Origin: JAXGYX01 sp964487355
Lineage (GTDB): Bacteria > Bacillota > Clostridia > Saccharofermentanales > Fastidiosipilaceae
Assembly: GCA_964487355.1 (NCBI GenBank)
Contig: CAZAPS010000004.1
Location: forward strand, 23,720-87,719
DNA length: 64,000 nt
Direction of reading: 5' to 3'
Both the position numbers and the translations under genes were made by a program. The first letter of the stretch is position 1. Each line of letters starts with the position of its first letter. The notes beneath the pieces were generated by a model. That model saw nothing but the letters and a program-made list of their open reading frames with translations, ran no database searches and was not told the origin of the DNA. Below, in pieces: positions 1 to 8,495 of this stretch.

Positions 1-285
1 CAGGTTGACGAGTTGCAAGATCAAATAGGAGATCATGAAGACTATGTTTCCTTGGCTGAGCGGCGCCGGCAGCGCGGCCAGTGCCTGAGGATTCATCGCG
101 TAACTCATCATGTTTTGACTGACTTCGTCCGTATACAGCATAAGAGCTGAAAAATTATTATCGCCGATCGGAAAAAGTGAAAACCCCAAGTTAAGCGCCA
201 GCGCCAACAAAAAAATAGCGCGCACAAACCATTGGCTTTTCGTTTTGTAGAATTTAATTGACTCGATCGTGAAAGCGGTACCCAT
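1..285 (-). CDS. membrane protein, N-terminal part only (cut by window edge)
   Basis: An open frame runs from an ATG at 285 leftwards to base 1 without a stop, giving the first 95 residues. A GAGG ribosome binding site lies 5-6 bases upstream of the ATG. The product starts MGTAFTIESIKFYKTKSQWF, followed by a hydrophobic stretch at about residues 20-40 (AIFLLALALNLGFSLF) and a second one at the window edge (IVFMISYLILQLVNL). It is therefore an integral membrane protein with a short cytoplasmic N terminus. I do not recognise the family from this fragment. The frame at 108-296 on the same strand is an out-of-phase shadow of this gene. Confidence 0.7.
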   Translation of the reverse strand, partial: MGTAFTIESIKFYKTKSQWFVRAIFLLALALNLGFSLFPIGDNNFSALMLYTDEVSQNMMSYAMNPQALAALPAPLSQGNIVFMISYLILQLVNL

Positions 286-377
286 GTACACCTCATATTT
301 CCAAGTGGCTGATTACCACAATTTTTCGCAAATTTTCACAGATAAATTTAATTATATCACCCTTAAGATTTTAGTGC

Positions 378-406
378 TTGTTTCCCTCTAAAATGTGTAG
401 TAGTAT
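378..406 (+). promoter_or_regulatory. possible promoter of the zinc-ribbon gene
   Basis: TTGTTT at 378-383 and TAGTAT at 401-406 are separated by 17 bases, a reasonable but imperfect sigma-A match. It would give a leader of about 105 bases before the ATG at 521. Nothing else is recognised in the 286-520 gap, which also carries the start region of the leftward membrane protein gene. Confidence 0.3.
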
Positions 407-520
407 AAGCTCACGGATTTTATAGAAACAGACGGGCCTTGTAATTGAAGGAAATGGATCCACTATTATTTTGCACCTCATGTTCCCCTTTTAGTCCGAA
501 TTATTTCAGGAGGCAAAATT

Positions 521-694
521 ATGCCAGACAGAACAATTAACTGCAAAGACTGTGGAGCCGAATTCGTCTTCACCGAAGGTGAACAAGCTTTCTACAAAGA
601 AAAAGGCTTTGAGAACGACCCGGTACGTTGTCCGGACTGCCGTCGCGCTCGCAAGCAAAGACGTCAACAGAACAACAACTACGACAGATACTGA
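521..694 (+). CDS. small zinc-ribbon domain protein
   Basis: This 57-residue protein starts at ATG 521 behind a strong AGGAGG site. It has two Cys pairs, CKDC near residue 8 and CPDC near residue 37, which would bind one zinc. The pairs are separated by an aromatic/acidic segment (FVFTEGEQAFYKEKGF). The C-terminal tail is very basic and Asn/Gln rich (RRARKQRRQQNNNYDRY). This layout fits the probable zinc-ribbon family common as stand-alone small proteins in Firmicutes. Function is unknown; the basic tail suggests nucleic acid or ribosome contact, which is inference. It is monocistronic, with its own terminator immediately downstream. Confidence 0.85.
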   Translation: MPDRTINCKDCGAEFVFTEGEQAFYKEKGFENDPVRCPDCRRARKQRRQQNNNYDRY

Positions 695-718
695 TCCGTG
701 ATCATCTGAACGCAGTGA

Positions 719-756
719 CCCCCCTTGACTCGGTGAGCCAAGGGGGGTTTTCTTTT
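719..756 (+). terminator. Rho-independent terminator after the zinc-ribbon gene
   Basis: A nine-base GC-rich arm CCCCCCTTG (719-727) pairs with CAAGGGGGG (739-747). An inner CTC/GAG helix lies inside the loop, and the run TTTTCTTTT follows at 748-756. It lies 25 bases after the stop codon. Confidence 0.9.
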
Positions 757-845
757 CGGTCCGCCACCTGATTTGTCAATGCGGGGCGGACCAAACTCAC
801 ATTCATTTAGATGCCGGCCACTGATTCAGCCGGTGTCCCGGCACA

Positions 846-2105
846 TCATAGGACGCGAAGGATCGAAACCTCCTCCGGGCTCCATTCACTCAAAGCCTCG
901 GCCAGTCGACCTTCGGTGACGGTTTCATCAGACTGCGCGCCGGGCATCTCATTTCGGTCACCCACACGCAATACGAGATCATCACCGCCCAACTCGATAA
1001 TTTCGGGGCGCAACCGGGCCAGCCCGCGCACAATGCCCACGCGCTCATCCGCGCCGCCTTTAAAGCGCACAATCGCTCTTACCAGCACGTCCTTATGGGA
1101 AATCAGGCGACCGGGTGAAGCCTCCGGCCAAGTTTCCGCGTCAGCTTTTGTATACGGCAATGTGGCAAGTTCAATGACATCGGCGACCACGGCGCTCGCT
1201 GTCGGCCAGGTCCCCGCGCCCTGTCCATAAAACATCGTGTCTCCCACGGAGTCACCGGTTACCTGAACGGCATTGAACACACCATGAGTGCCCGCCAATG
1301 GTTGATCATTCGCGACAAAATGAGGCGCGACGATCAGCGCGACGCGGTCGTCATCATATCGTCTCATCGAGGCGATCAGTTTGAGATTTCCTCCTAAAGC
1401 GGCCGCGAGCCTGGAATCCTCCACCGACACATCGCGGATACCGACCGTATGTATATTCTCAGCCGGTACATGTTCATGGATCACAATGCTCGCCATGATG
1501 GCCAGTTTTCGACCGGCGTCCAAGCCATCCACATCGGCGGTGGGGTCTTGTTCGGCATAGCCGTTTTCCTGCGCCTCGCTCAACGCGTCCTGAAAACTCA
1601 CTCCATCCTGTTCCATGCGCGTTAAAATATAATTGGTGGTGCCATTCACAATTCCGGCTATTGATAAAATTCTGTTTGCCGCCAGATCGTTGCGCAGCGG
1701 ACGGATGATCGGTATGCCGCCACCGACGCTAGCCTCGTATCGGTAGCGCACCCGATTGTCCGCGGCCAGCCGCAGAAGCTCCGGACCGTGGGTCGCGACA
1801 AGCTCTTTGTTGGAGGTCACCACATTTTTGCCCGCCTGCAACGCGCGCTTCGTCAAGTCATACGCGACCCCGGTTCCCCCTATGGTTTCAACCACAATGT
1901 CTATGGAAGGGTCGGAAAACACAGTATCGGCGTCCGACACGATCAGATGAGCGTAAGGATCATCTTCCGGAAAATCCCGCACGTCGACAATCGTCCTGAC
2001 TTCCAGGCGAACGCCACTTCTTTTTTCCACCTCATCTGCGCAGCGCGCAATCACACCGGCGACACCGCTACCCACGACACCATAGCCAAAAATGGCAATA
2101 CTCAT
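846..2105 (-). CDS. hom: homoserine dehydrogenase
   Basis: This enzyme reduces aspartate semialdehyde to homoserine with NAD(P)H, the branch towards threonine and methionine, in the cytosol. The 419-residue protein opens with a Rossmann dinucleotide motif (GYGVVGSG, residues 7-14). It carries the family block around GGGIPIIRPLR, NGTTNYILTRM, and the substrate/catalytic stretch DPTADVDGLDAGRKLAIMAS near residues 190-210. The C-terminal part (about 340-419) is an ACT-like regulatory region, suggesting feedback control by threonine. The ATG at 2105 has an AGAGGAGG site just upstream. No thrB or thrC is adjacent. The phosphoglycerate-mutase-like gene at 12.8 kb is a remote candidate for the next step, as noted there. 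Confidence 0.93.
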   Translation of the reverse strand: MSIAIFGYGVVGSGVAGVIARCADEVEKRSGVRLEVRTIVDVRDFPEDDPYAHLIVSDADTVFSDPSIDIVVETIGGTGVAYDLTKRALQAGKNVVTSNKELVATHGPELLRLAADNRVRYRYEASVGGGIPIIRPLRNDLAANRILSIAGIVNGTTNYILTRMEQDGVSFQDALSEAQENGYAEQDPTADVDGLDAGRKLAIMASIVIHEHVPAENIHTVGIRDVSVEDSRLAAALGGNLKLIASMRRYDDDRVALIVAPHFVANDQPLAGTHGVFNAVQVTGDSVGDTMFYGQGAGTWPTASAVVADVIELATLPYTKADAETWPEASPGRLISHKDVLVRAIVRFKGGADERVGIVRGLARLRPEIIELGGDDLVLRVGDRNEMPGAQSDETVTEGRLAEALSEWSPEEVSILRVL

Positions 2106-2261
2106 ACCAACCTCCTCTGCGGGAACAAATGCTTCACATACAATATCTCACCAGCCAACCAAAAATGGCGAACTGTTTGGACGAACATCAATATAGCATG
2201 AAATAAAAGCCATGGTCAACGAATCGCAAGCGACCGACCTCTTCGCGGTCGTCCCGGTGTA

Positions 2262-2876
2262 TTATAACTCCTTGTCAAGGCGAGCTACCATTTTGCGTAG
2301 CGCCATACCTCTATGTGATCTCTTGTTTTTTTGTTCCGGAGACAGTTCCGCCGAGGTCAAATTCAAATCTTCCAGCAGGAAAATCGGATCATATCCAAAA
2401 CCATGGGAGCCGCGCGGCTCGTCAATCAGTCGGCCTTCCATTGTGCCCAATGACACAAAAGCGGACCCATTCGGGCGTACAATCGCCACCGCACAAACAA
2501 ACCTGGCGCTCCAGTCTTCCGGAGCCGTGTCCGCCAACATTTCCCACAGTTTGTTGAATTTTTTCTCATAGTCACTGTCTTCGCCGGCGAACCGGGATGA
2601 ATAGATGCCCGGAGCGCCACCCAGCGCGTCCACACACAAACCCGAGTCGTCACTCAACACATAGGCCGTGGGAAACCGATCATGGATCGCCCTGGCCTTT
2701 TGTAGGGCGTTAGCGCTGAAACTATCGCCGTCCTCTTCCACATCCGCGAAAAGGTTCAGCTCCTTTTGCGACCGGACGGTCAGCGGCAAAGCACTTAAAA
2801 TTGTGCGAATCTCAGTTAATTTATCCTCATTGTGCGTGGCCACAATCAGCAATTGATCTGTTTTTGCGTTATTCAT
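2262..2876 (-). CDS. rdgB: XTP/dITP diphosphatase (non-canonical purine NTP pyrophosphatase)
   Basis: This enzyme hydrolyses ITP, dITP and XTP to the monophosphates, cleaning deaminated purines from the nucleotide pool. The 204-residue protein has the HAM1/RdgB signature: THNEDKLTEI near the N terminus, the metal and substrate block SDDSGLCVDALGGAPGIYSSR, FGYDPIF, and SHRGMALRKM near the C terminus. The start is placed at ATG 2876 rather than at upstream in-frame codons because GGGAGGAG sits four bases before it. The gene begins 14 bases after the upstream M3-homologue stop, so argS, the M3 homologue and rdgB look like one transcript. Confidence 0.93.
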   Translation of the reverse strand: MNNAKTDQLLIVATHNEDKLTEIRTILSALPLTVRSQKELNLFADVEEDGDSFSANALQKARAIHDRFPTAYVLSDDSGLCVDALGGAPGIYSSRFAGEDSDYEKKFNKLWEMLADTAPEDWSARFVCAVAIVRPNGSAFVSLGTMEGRLIDEPRGSHGFGYDPIFLLEDLNLTSAELSPEQKNKRSHRGMALRKMVARLDKEL

Positions 2877-2890
2877 CTGTCTCCTCCCGA

Positions 2891-4585
2891 TCAGAACCCT
2901 AAGTAATAGCAACTCTGAAAAGCAAGGCGTTTGATCGTATCCTTTTTAAAAGGTGAGCTCAAACCTGTTTTCTCCAGCAGCAACAAACAACTGTCATCCA
3001 ATGTGTGCGCGCAAAATTGATCAAACTGAGTCAAAGAAAGCTCGCGATCTTCGCGCGCCTTATCCCAGACGGATAATCCGGACACAACTGAGATGGCCTT
3101 GGATAAAGAAGAAAACGGCTCCGTGTATGTGGAAAGCAAACTGCGCCACGTGTGTAATTGTCGGGCAAGCCAGTCTTCATCCTCAGCCAAATCCGGGAAA
3201 TATCGCGCCACCAAAATCAACCACTCTCTGTTCCATTCATCGACTCCCAATGTGAAGTTTTGGTGCAAATGCATTTGGAATCGGTCGATCAACGCAAGCA
3301 GAGGCAATTCTAAAATTTGCGAACACACATGATATTGGCGCCAAGCCTCCGCGGCGTTTGGATCCTCGAACAACCCTTCCACACCCCGGTGGCCCAAAAA
3401 CTCCATGACTTTGCCCCAAATACGCAGCAAAGCGAGCGGCACATCCTGATAAAAATAAATGCCCGAGCGATCTGAGCTGAGCAGATGTCCATAAGCGCGG
3501 CCACCGATATTCAGGAAATCCGCCAATGTCGAGGGCGATAATTTGCGATTGGAAAACAAGACGGGCAGGGAAGGCTCGGTCAAACGATAACATTTGGCTC
3601 TGCGTTCCACATTTTGCCAGTCAAAAGTCTGGATATAACCGAGTTTGTCGAGGTTCAACCAGAAATCGCCGATGTCCTCACCAAGGCTATCTTTAAATAC
3701 GCGATTGATTCGCGCCGCTTCGGGAAAAGAAGCCGACAAGGATGGCGGGGGAGCGGTTGTGATCGAGGCCCGAAAAACATCGCCGGGACGGACACCCGTC
3801 GACTCTTGATCGGCCGCGCGCAGCACTGAGGCCAACGGCACGAAATAGTCTTCGATGTACTGATGCAACTGTTCGGCCTGCGCGGGAGAAAAATCCAAAT
3901 AACTCAGTCTGCGGTAACCTAACTGCACGAATGAATCAAAACCCTGTTCAGTCGCAAGCTCCTGTCGAACCCGCAGCAGGTCAGCAATATCAGTGGCGAA
4001 ATCCATAGGAAGATCGACCGCGGGACGCCAGTCTTGGTGAGTTTCAAGCATGCTGAGCTCGCTAATGAACTCGCCATTCGCCTGAATTTTTTTGACAAGA
4101 AAGTCCTCTTCCTCTTGTTGTTCTTCCACATAGTGGTGATGGATCGCCCGCCAATTATGAACGGTCAGCAGTGGCATTTTCCCCATCGCCTCGGCTATTT
4201 CAGGCAAAATCTTCTTATCATCCATAACGCCTTCAAACAGCAGCTGGATCAGTGATGTGATCTCTTTTCGCTCGATACGGTAACGCGCCCGCTCCGCTGT
4301 GTAAAACGGATCGGAACGATTCATTTGATAGCACACTTCAGCGATCGAGCGCGCTTGGGCGTATTCGTTATAAAGCCGGCGGACCGGCTCGATCGTCGTC
4401 AAAAAATGTTCTGGCCCACCGCGCCATTTTTGGGCGCGCACCGCCTTGGCCAAGGCCTGCTGAATCTCACTTAAATAGACAGGCTGATAAACCAAATCCT
4501 GAAATGAGCGGCAGGTGTCCCAAGCCGGCCAGTGCGGTTGATTTGGCCGGGCACGCGCATCCAATTGATCGGTCAAGAGCGTCAT
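2891..4585 (-). CDS. M3-family oligoendopeptidase homologue lacking the zinc site (pseudopeptidase)
   Basis: The 564-residue protein aligns by eye along its length with clostridial M3 oligoendopeptidases. Matching blocks include FVQLGYRRL, a C-terminal helical core and PVLFSN before the active-site helix. The zinc motif HEXXH is replaced by NIGGR (codons 3497-3511, about residues 359-363). The glutamate that supplies the third ligand further on (EIHSMSMEF in active enzymes) is replaced in RIWGKVMEF. It should therefore not work as an M3 metallopeptidase. The frame is intact and full length, so this is a degenerate enzyme rather than a broken gene. The ATG at 4585 overlaps the argS stop by one base (TGATG); a GTG one codon upstream is an alternative. 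A peptide-binding or scaffold role is possible but not shown. Confidence 0.8.
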   Translation of the reverse strand: MTLLTDQLDARARPNQPHWPAWDTCRSFQDLVYQPVYLSEIQQALAKAVRAQKWRGGPEHFLTTIEPVRRLYNEYAQARSIAEVCYQMNRSDPFYTAERARYRIERKEITSLIQLLFEGVMDDKKILPEIAEAMGKMPLLTVHNWRAIHHHYVEEQQEEEDFLVKKIQANGEFISELSMLETHQDWRPAVDLPMDFATDIADLLRVRQELATEQGFDSFVQLGYRRLSYLDFSPAQAEQLHQYIEDYFVPLASVLRAADQESTGVRPGDVFRASITTAPPPSLSASFPEAARINRVFKDSLGEDIGDFWLNLDKLGYIQTFDWQNVERRAKCYRLTEPSLPVLFSNRKLSPSTLADFLNIGGRAYGHLLSSDRSGIYFYQDVPLALLRIWGKVMEFLGHRGVEGLFEDPNAAEAWRQYHVCSQILELPLLALIDRFQMHLHQNFTLGVDEWNREWLILVARYFPDLAEDEDWLARQLHTWRSLLSTYTEPFSSLSKAISVVSGLSVWDKAREDRELSLTQFDQFCAHTLDDSCLLLLEKTGLSSPFKKDTIKRLAFQSCYYLGF

Positions 4586-6327
4586 CACATTTTCTCCACG
4601 GCTTCAATGCCGAGCAGTTCCAGTCCAGCTTTCAAGATGCGACACACGCATTGGCAGACCGCCAATCGACCGCGCCGCAATTCTTCATCCTGTTCGTTTA
4701 AAATATGCTCATTGTTATAAAACTTGTTGAATTGTCGTGCGATCAGATGGATCTGCCGCGCGATGATGTACGGCTCGTTGGTCCTGCAGGCGTCCGCCAC
4801 GCTGTCCGCGAAACCATCCAGCGCGACCACGACCTGATAAACTGAGTCGCTGGCGATTCGGTGATACGCGATCGTATCGTCTTGAATCTCATCCTCCGCC
4901 CGGCGCAATATGCTGCGAGCACGCGCATAGGTATATTGCAGATAAGGCGCGGTGTCGCCTTCAAAATCAAGCACTTCTTCCCAGCGAAAGACAATATCGC
5001 GCTCACGCCCATTGCGCAAAAAGAGATAAACGACCGCACCCAGACCAACTTTCTCCGCGATCTCGTCAATCTCTTCGCTCGACATGTCCTCACCCCTCTG
5101 AGAGGCATTTTTGGCAATGATCTCGCGGGTTTTCGCGACCGCCTCATTCAGCAGATCCTCCAGCTTGATCACATCGCCTTCTCGGGTGGATAATTTACGA
5201 TCCGGGAACTTGACTGTGCCAAAGGGGACATGGACACAGCGCTCGGCACAGTCGAATCCGGCTTTGTCCAGAACAGAGAAAACCTGCTTGAAATGCATGG
5301 TTTGAGGGATGCCGACCACATAAATATTCTTTTCGAACTGATATTCTTCTTCGCGGTACAAAACCGCCGCCAAATCACGTGAAGCGTAGATTGTCGTGCC
5401 GTCAGATTTAAGAATGATACAAGGCGGCAGATCATATTCGTCCAGACGCACAACCTGAGCTCCTTCACTTTGCTCCAACAAATGTCGCTCGTTGAGCAAA
5501 TTCACAACATCGGGAATGCGGCCACTGTAAAAACTCTCACCGTTCAAATTATCAAAACGAATGCCCAGGCGGTCATACACCCGGGAAAATTCCTCCAGGC
5601 TCAAATCACGGATGGTCTGCCAGAGCCTCATTTCATGTGGCTCACCGTTTTCCAAATTACGAAATGCCTCGCGCGCCCGATTCTCGAGCTGACTGACGCC
5701 ATCATGTTCAGCTTCCTCCCGCTTGGCCTCTTCATGAAATTTAACATAGACACGCAGCAATTCAGTGATCGGCTCATTCTTTAGCTGTTCCTCGTCGACC
5801 CACAAGTCGATGGCCACAATCAGCTTGCCAAACTGAGTGCCGTAATCACCCAGGTGATTGAACCGGACCACATCGTATCCTTGCTTCGCGTATATTCTCG
5901 CGAGAGATTCACCCAAAATCGTGGTGAACCCATGTCCAATATGGAACGGTTTGGCGATGTTTGGCGAGGAATATTCAACAATAACCGTTTTTTGTCCGCC
6001 GACATCCGAACCACCCGGCTGATAGCGCTCGTCCAAAATCATGCCCAGGGTGTTCTTGGTTCTCACCCCCCGGTTGATTGAGAAATTCAAAAACCCACCC
6101 ACAGCCTCCACGCGCTCAATGAAATCAGGAAGTGGCCGCAGTTGCTCAGCCAAATCCGCGGCGATTTGTTGAGGTGCGCGCCGCATTGTTTTCGCCAGAC
6201 GAAAACAAGGGAGCGCAAAGTCCCCCATTTCCTGTTGTGCCGGCACCTCTATATAACTTTTTACTTCTTCTCGTGCAAGATCTGTTTTCTCCGCTATAAA
6301 CAACGCGATCTGTGAAACAAAGTCCAT
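4585..6327 (-). CDS. argS: arginyl-tRNA synthetase
   Basis: This class I synthetase charges tRNA-Arg. The 580-residue length is normal for bacterial ArgRS. The N-terminal additional domain is followed by the ATP-binding HIGH motif inside VEYSSPNIAKPFHIGHG. A KMSKS-like KLSTREG sits near residue 380, and the C-terminal anticodon-binding domain ends in LLGIEAVEKM. The ATG at 6327 is preceded by GGGAG about ten bases away. It appears to be the first gene of a run that continues into the M3 homologue, whose start overlaps its stop codon, and then rdgB. Nothing unusual was seen in the active-site motifs. Confidence 0.96.
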   Translation of the reverse strand: MDFVSQIALFIAEKTDLAREEVKSYIEVPAQQEMGDFALPCFRLAKTMRRAPQQIAADLAEQLRPLPDFIERVEAVGGFLNFSINRGVRTKNTLGMILDERYQPGGSDVGGQKTVIVEYSSPNIAKPFHIGHGFTTILGESLARIYAKQGYDVVRFNHLGDYGTQFGKLIVAIDLWVDEEQLKNEPITELLRVYVKFHEEAKREEAEHDGVSQLENRAREAFRNLENGEPHEMRLWQTIRDLSLEEFSRVYDRLGIRFDNLNGESFYSGRIPDVVNLLNERHLLEQSEGAQVVRLDEYDLPPCIILKSDGTTIYASRDLAAVLYREEEYQFEKNIYVVGIPQTMHFKQVFSVLDKAGFDCAERCVHVPFGTVKFPDRKLSTREGDVIKLEDLLNEAVAKTREIIAKNASQRGEDMSSEEIDEIAEKVGLGAVVYLFLRNGRERDIVFRWEEVLDFEGDTAPYLQYTYARARSILRRAEDEIQDDTIAYHRIASDSVYQVVVALDGFADSVADACRTNEPYIIARQIHLIARQFNKFYNNEHILNEQDEELRRGRLAVCQCVCRILKAGLELLGIEAVEKM

Positions 6328-6418
6328 ATCGATAACACTCCCTAATGCGCCACTTGCTGATCGGCCATCTCAAAGCCGCTTAGAATATAAATTAATCGTC
6401 AAAATCGTTCGCAATCAA

Positions 6419-8371
6419 TTATACATACCAGATTTGCCCGTCACAAGCGAAGCAGGCACTTTCGGCCGGGAGGCGATATGCCGAACCATTCATTCGCACC
6501 ACACGCTCATCGCGACTCGCGTTGATCAGTGTGAGCGCGCTCGCCGGTTCACAGTCATCTGTTTGTGACCTCAAATCCCGAGGCAATTGACGTCGGAACA
6601 CATACAGTTTTTCCTCGGCCATAATGGTACCGACAGTCCCTTCTCTAAGCACACGATATTTGCCTCGCCACATGGTTATTTTACGAAACGTCTCCAGCAA
6701 GTCCCGGTCTTCTTGCCCCCACGGATAAGTTCGACGGTTGAACGGATCGGTATAGCCTTCCATGCCGACCTCATCGCCATAATAAATACAAGGACATCCG
6801 GGATAGGTCAACAAGAAAGCATATGCGATCTTTAACAGTCGCGAGCCTCTTTTTCTCTCATCCCCGGTCAGGACAATTCTGCTTTGTTCACGCCTTTTTG
6901 TCACGTTTCTCTTTCCGCTCACAGCGGTGATGAACCGCTCCACATCATGTGAGCTCAGTAGATTCATGTTTGACATAAAAAAAGGATCCGGATAATGTTC
7001 GCGTATGCTTTCCAGCTCATTATCCAGGCGGACAGCGTCAATCTCACCTTGCAAAAAACGCAACACCGCATTGCGGAAAGGGTAGCCCATCGCTGAATCG
7101 TGCGTAAGTCCGAACGCGAAATCGCGGAAATGACCGTAGGAAAACTTATTGCTGGCGTCCTCCCATATTTCGCCAATCAACACCGCATCATGCTTGTATC
7201 GCTTGACCGCCCTCTTTAAATCCCTTAGGAAGGAATCGCTGAGCTCATCCGACACATCCAACCGAAACCCCGCCGCGCCGCGATCCAGCCAGGTCCACAC
7301 AACACCATCTTCCCCCAAGATATATTCTCGGTAGGATAACTCCGCGTCGTTGACCTCCGGAAGATTGTCAAAGCCCCACCATGATTCATAGGTAATCTCA
7401 CCTTCATCCGTTTCGGCCAAAGAATACCAGGAAATATAGTTGGAATTCTCCTTGCTTCTAAACGATTGATAGGCTCCGGCGCTGTTGAAACGGGCGAATC
7501 GATCAAAGTACTTGCTGTCGGCTCCGGTATGATTGAAAACACCGTCCAGAATGATTTTCATACCCAAATCCTCCGCCTTCGACGCCAGTTCAATAAAATC
7601 CTGGTTGGTGCCCAGCATGGGATCAACATTGCGATAGTCCGCGGTGTCGTATCGGTGGTTGGTGCGCGCGGTAAAAATCGGATTCAGGTAAATGATCTCC
7701 ACATGCAGAGAGCTTAGATATTGTAGTTTTTCTATGATTCCACGCAGGGTTCCGCCATAGAAATCCAGCGCCAAGTACCCTGTCTCCGGTTTACCTATAT
7801 AATCGACATCTTCGTCCCAGATGTCGTGATAGATGCGCTCAGAGACAGGCTTCGCTTCATACATGTTTTTTAATTCAAACGCTTTGTGCCTGGCGAAGCG
7901 ATCCGGAAAGATTTGATAGACCACAGCTCCACGAAACCATTCAGGCGCGGAGAAATCCGGATCATACATTGTAATCTGAAAGGGGCGCACAGTCGGTTCG
8001 AACGCGGGATCGACATGAGGAGGGAGCTCCGTCATCACAGTGGATCCATCAAGATTTTCAGAGGGGACCCCATAATAGATCTGTCCGGAGCGCGATTTTA
8101 CCCGGAACCAGTAATAGAACAACCCACGATCACCCGGCAACAAAAAAGATATTCGATATCGTCCACCATCGGTTCTGCGTTCAATTTGCTGCATGACTGA
8201 ATAGCTCTCCTCAAACGAGAGCATGCCGAAAGCGTAACAGACCGAGACTTCCCGGATTGACTCATCGAGCGTCTCAAGCACATCCAGATGCAGCGTCACA
8301 CGGCTGCCCGCGGGCGCGGCGCCAAATGGAGAACGATAAAGTGATGACCTTGAGTTGTGAACAATTATCAT
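6419..8371 (-). CDS. GH13 alpha-amylase family enzyme (neopullulanase/cyclomaltodextrinase type)
   Basis: This glycoside hydrolase probably acts on maltodextrins, glycogen or cyclodextrins. The 650-residue protein has no signal peptide, so it is likely cytosolic. An N-terminal beta domain (about 1-130) precedes the (beta/alpha)8 barrel. The four GH13 regions are clear: DGVFNH near 276, GFRLDVSDE with the nucleophile D372, IGEIWED with the acid E401, and LLSSHD with D476. The N-terminal domain and the start of the barrel (VYQIFPDRFA) resemble the neopullulanase group. It lies downstream of the glycogen operon on the same strand but beyond a terminator at 8443-8479. It probably takes part in breakdown of stored or imported alpha-glucan. 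Exact substrate cannot be read from sequence. Confidence 0.9.
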   Translation of the reverse strand: MIIVHNSRSSLYRSPFGAAPAGSRVTLHLDVLETLDESIREVSVCYAFGMLSFEESYSVMQQIERRTDGGRYRISFLLPGDRGLFYYWFRVKSRSGQIYYGVPSENLDGSTVMTELPPHVDPAFEPTVRPFQITMYDPDFSAPEWFRGAVVYQIFPDRFARHKAFELKNMYEAKPVSERIYHDIWDEDVDYIGKPETGYLALDFYGGTLRGIIEKLQYLSSLHVEIIYLNPIFTARTNHRYDTADYRNVDPMLGTNQDFIELASKAEDLGMKIILDGVFNHTGADSKYFDRFARFNSAGAYQSFRSKENSNYISWYSLAETDEGEITYESWWGFDNLPEVNDAELSYREYILGEDGVVWTWLDRGAAGFRLDVSDELSDSFLRDLKRAVKRYKHDAVLIGEIWEDASNKFSYGHFRDFAFGLTHDSAMGYPFRNAVLRFLQGEIDAVRLDNELESIREHYPDPFFMSNMNLLSSHDVERFITAVSGKRNVTKRREQSRIVLTGDERKRGSRLLKIAYAFLLTYPGCPCIYYGDEVGMEGYTDPFNRRTYPWGQEDRDLLETFRKITMWRGKYRVLREGTVGTIMAEEKLYVFRRQLPRDLRSQTDDCEPASALTLINASRDERVVRMNGSAYRLPAESACFACDGQIWYV

Positions 8372-8442
8372 AAAACACCTGTTGCGTCATGTGTCCGCCG
8401 GACCGTACGAGCTCACTGCGGGCCTCGCCGTGTGCCACACTT

Positions 8443-8479
8443 AAAAAATGGCCGCCTGCACGACACAGGCAGCCATTTT
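8443..8479 (-). terminator. terminator of the glgC-glgD-glgA operon
   Basis: On the minus strand, downstream of glgA, an imperfect hairpin pairs AAAATGGC with GCCATTTT and GCCTG with CAGGC. A run of six T follows. The arms lie at 8445-8458 and 8466-8479 with a seven-base loop. Confidence 0.8.
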
Positions 8480-8495
8480 GGATCAAACCGAACGA

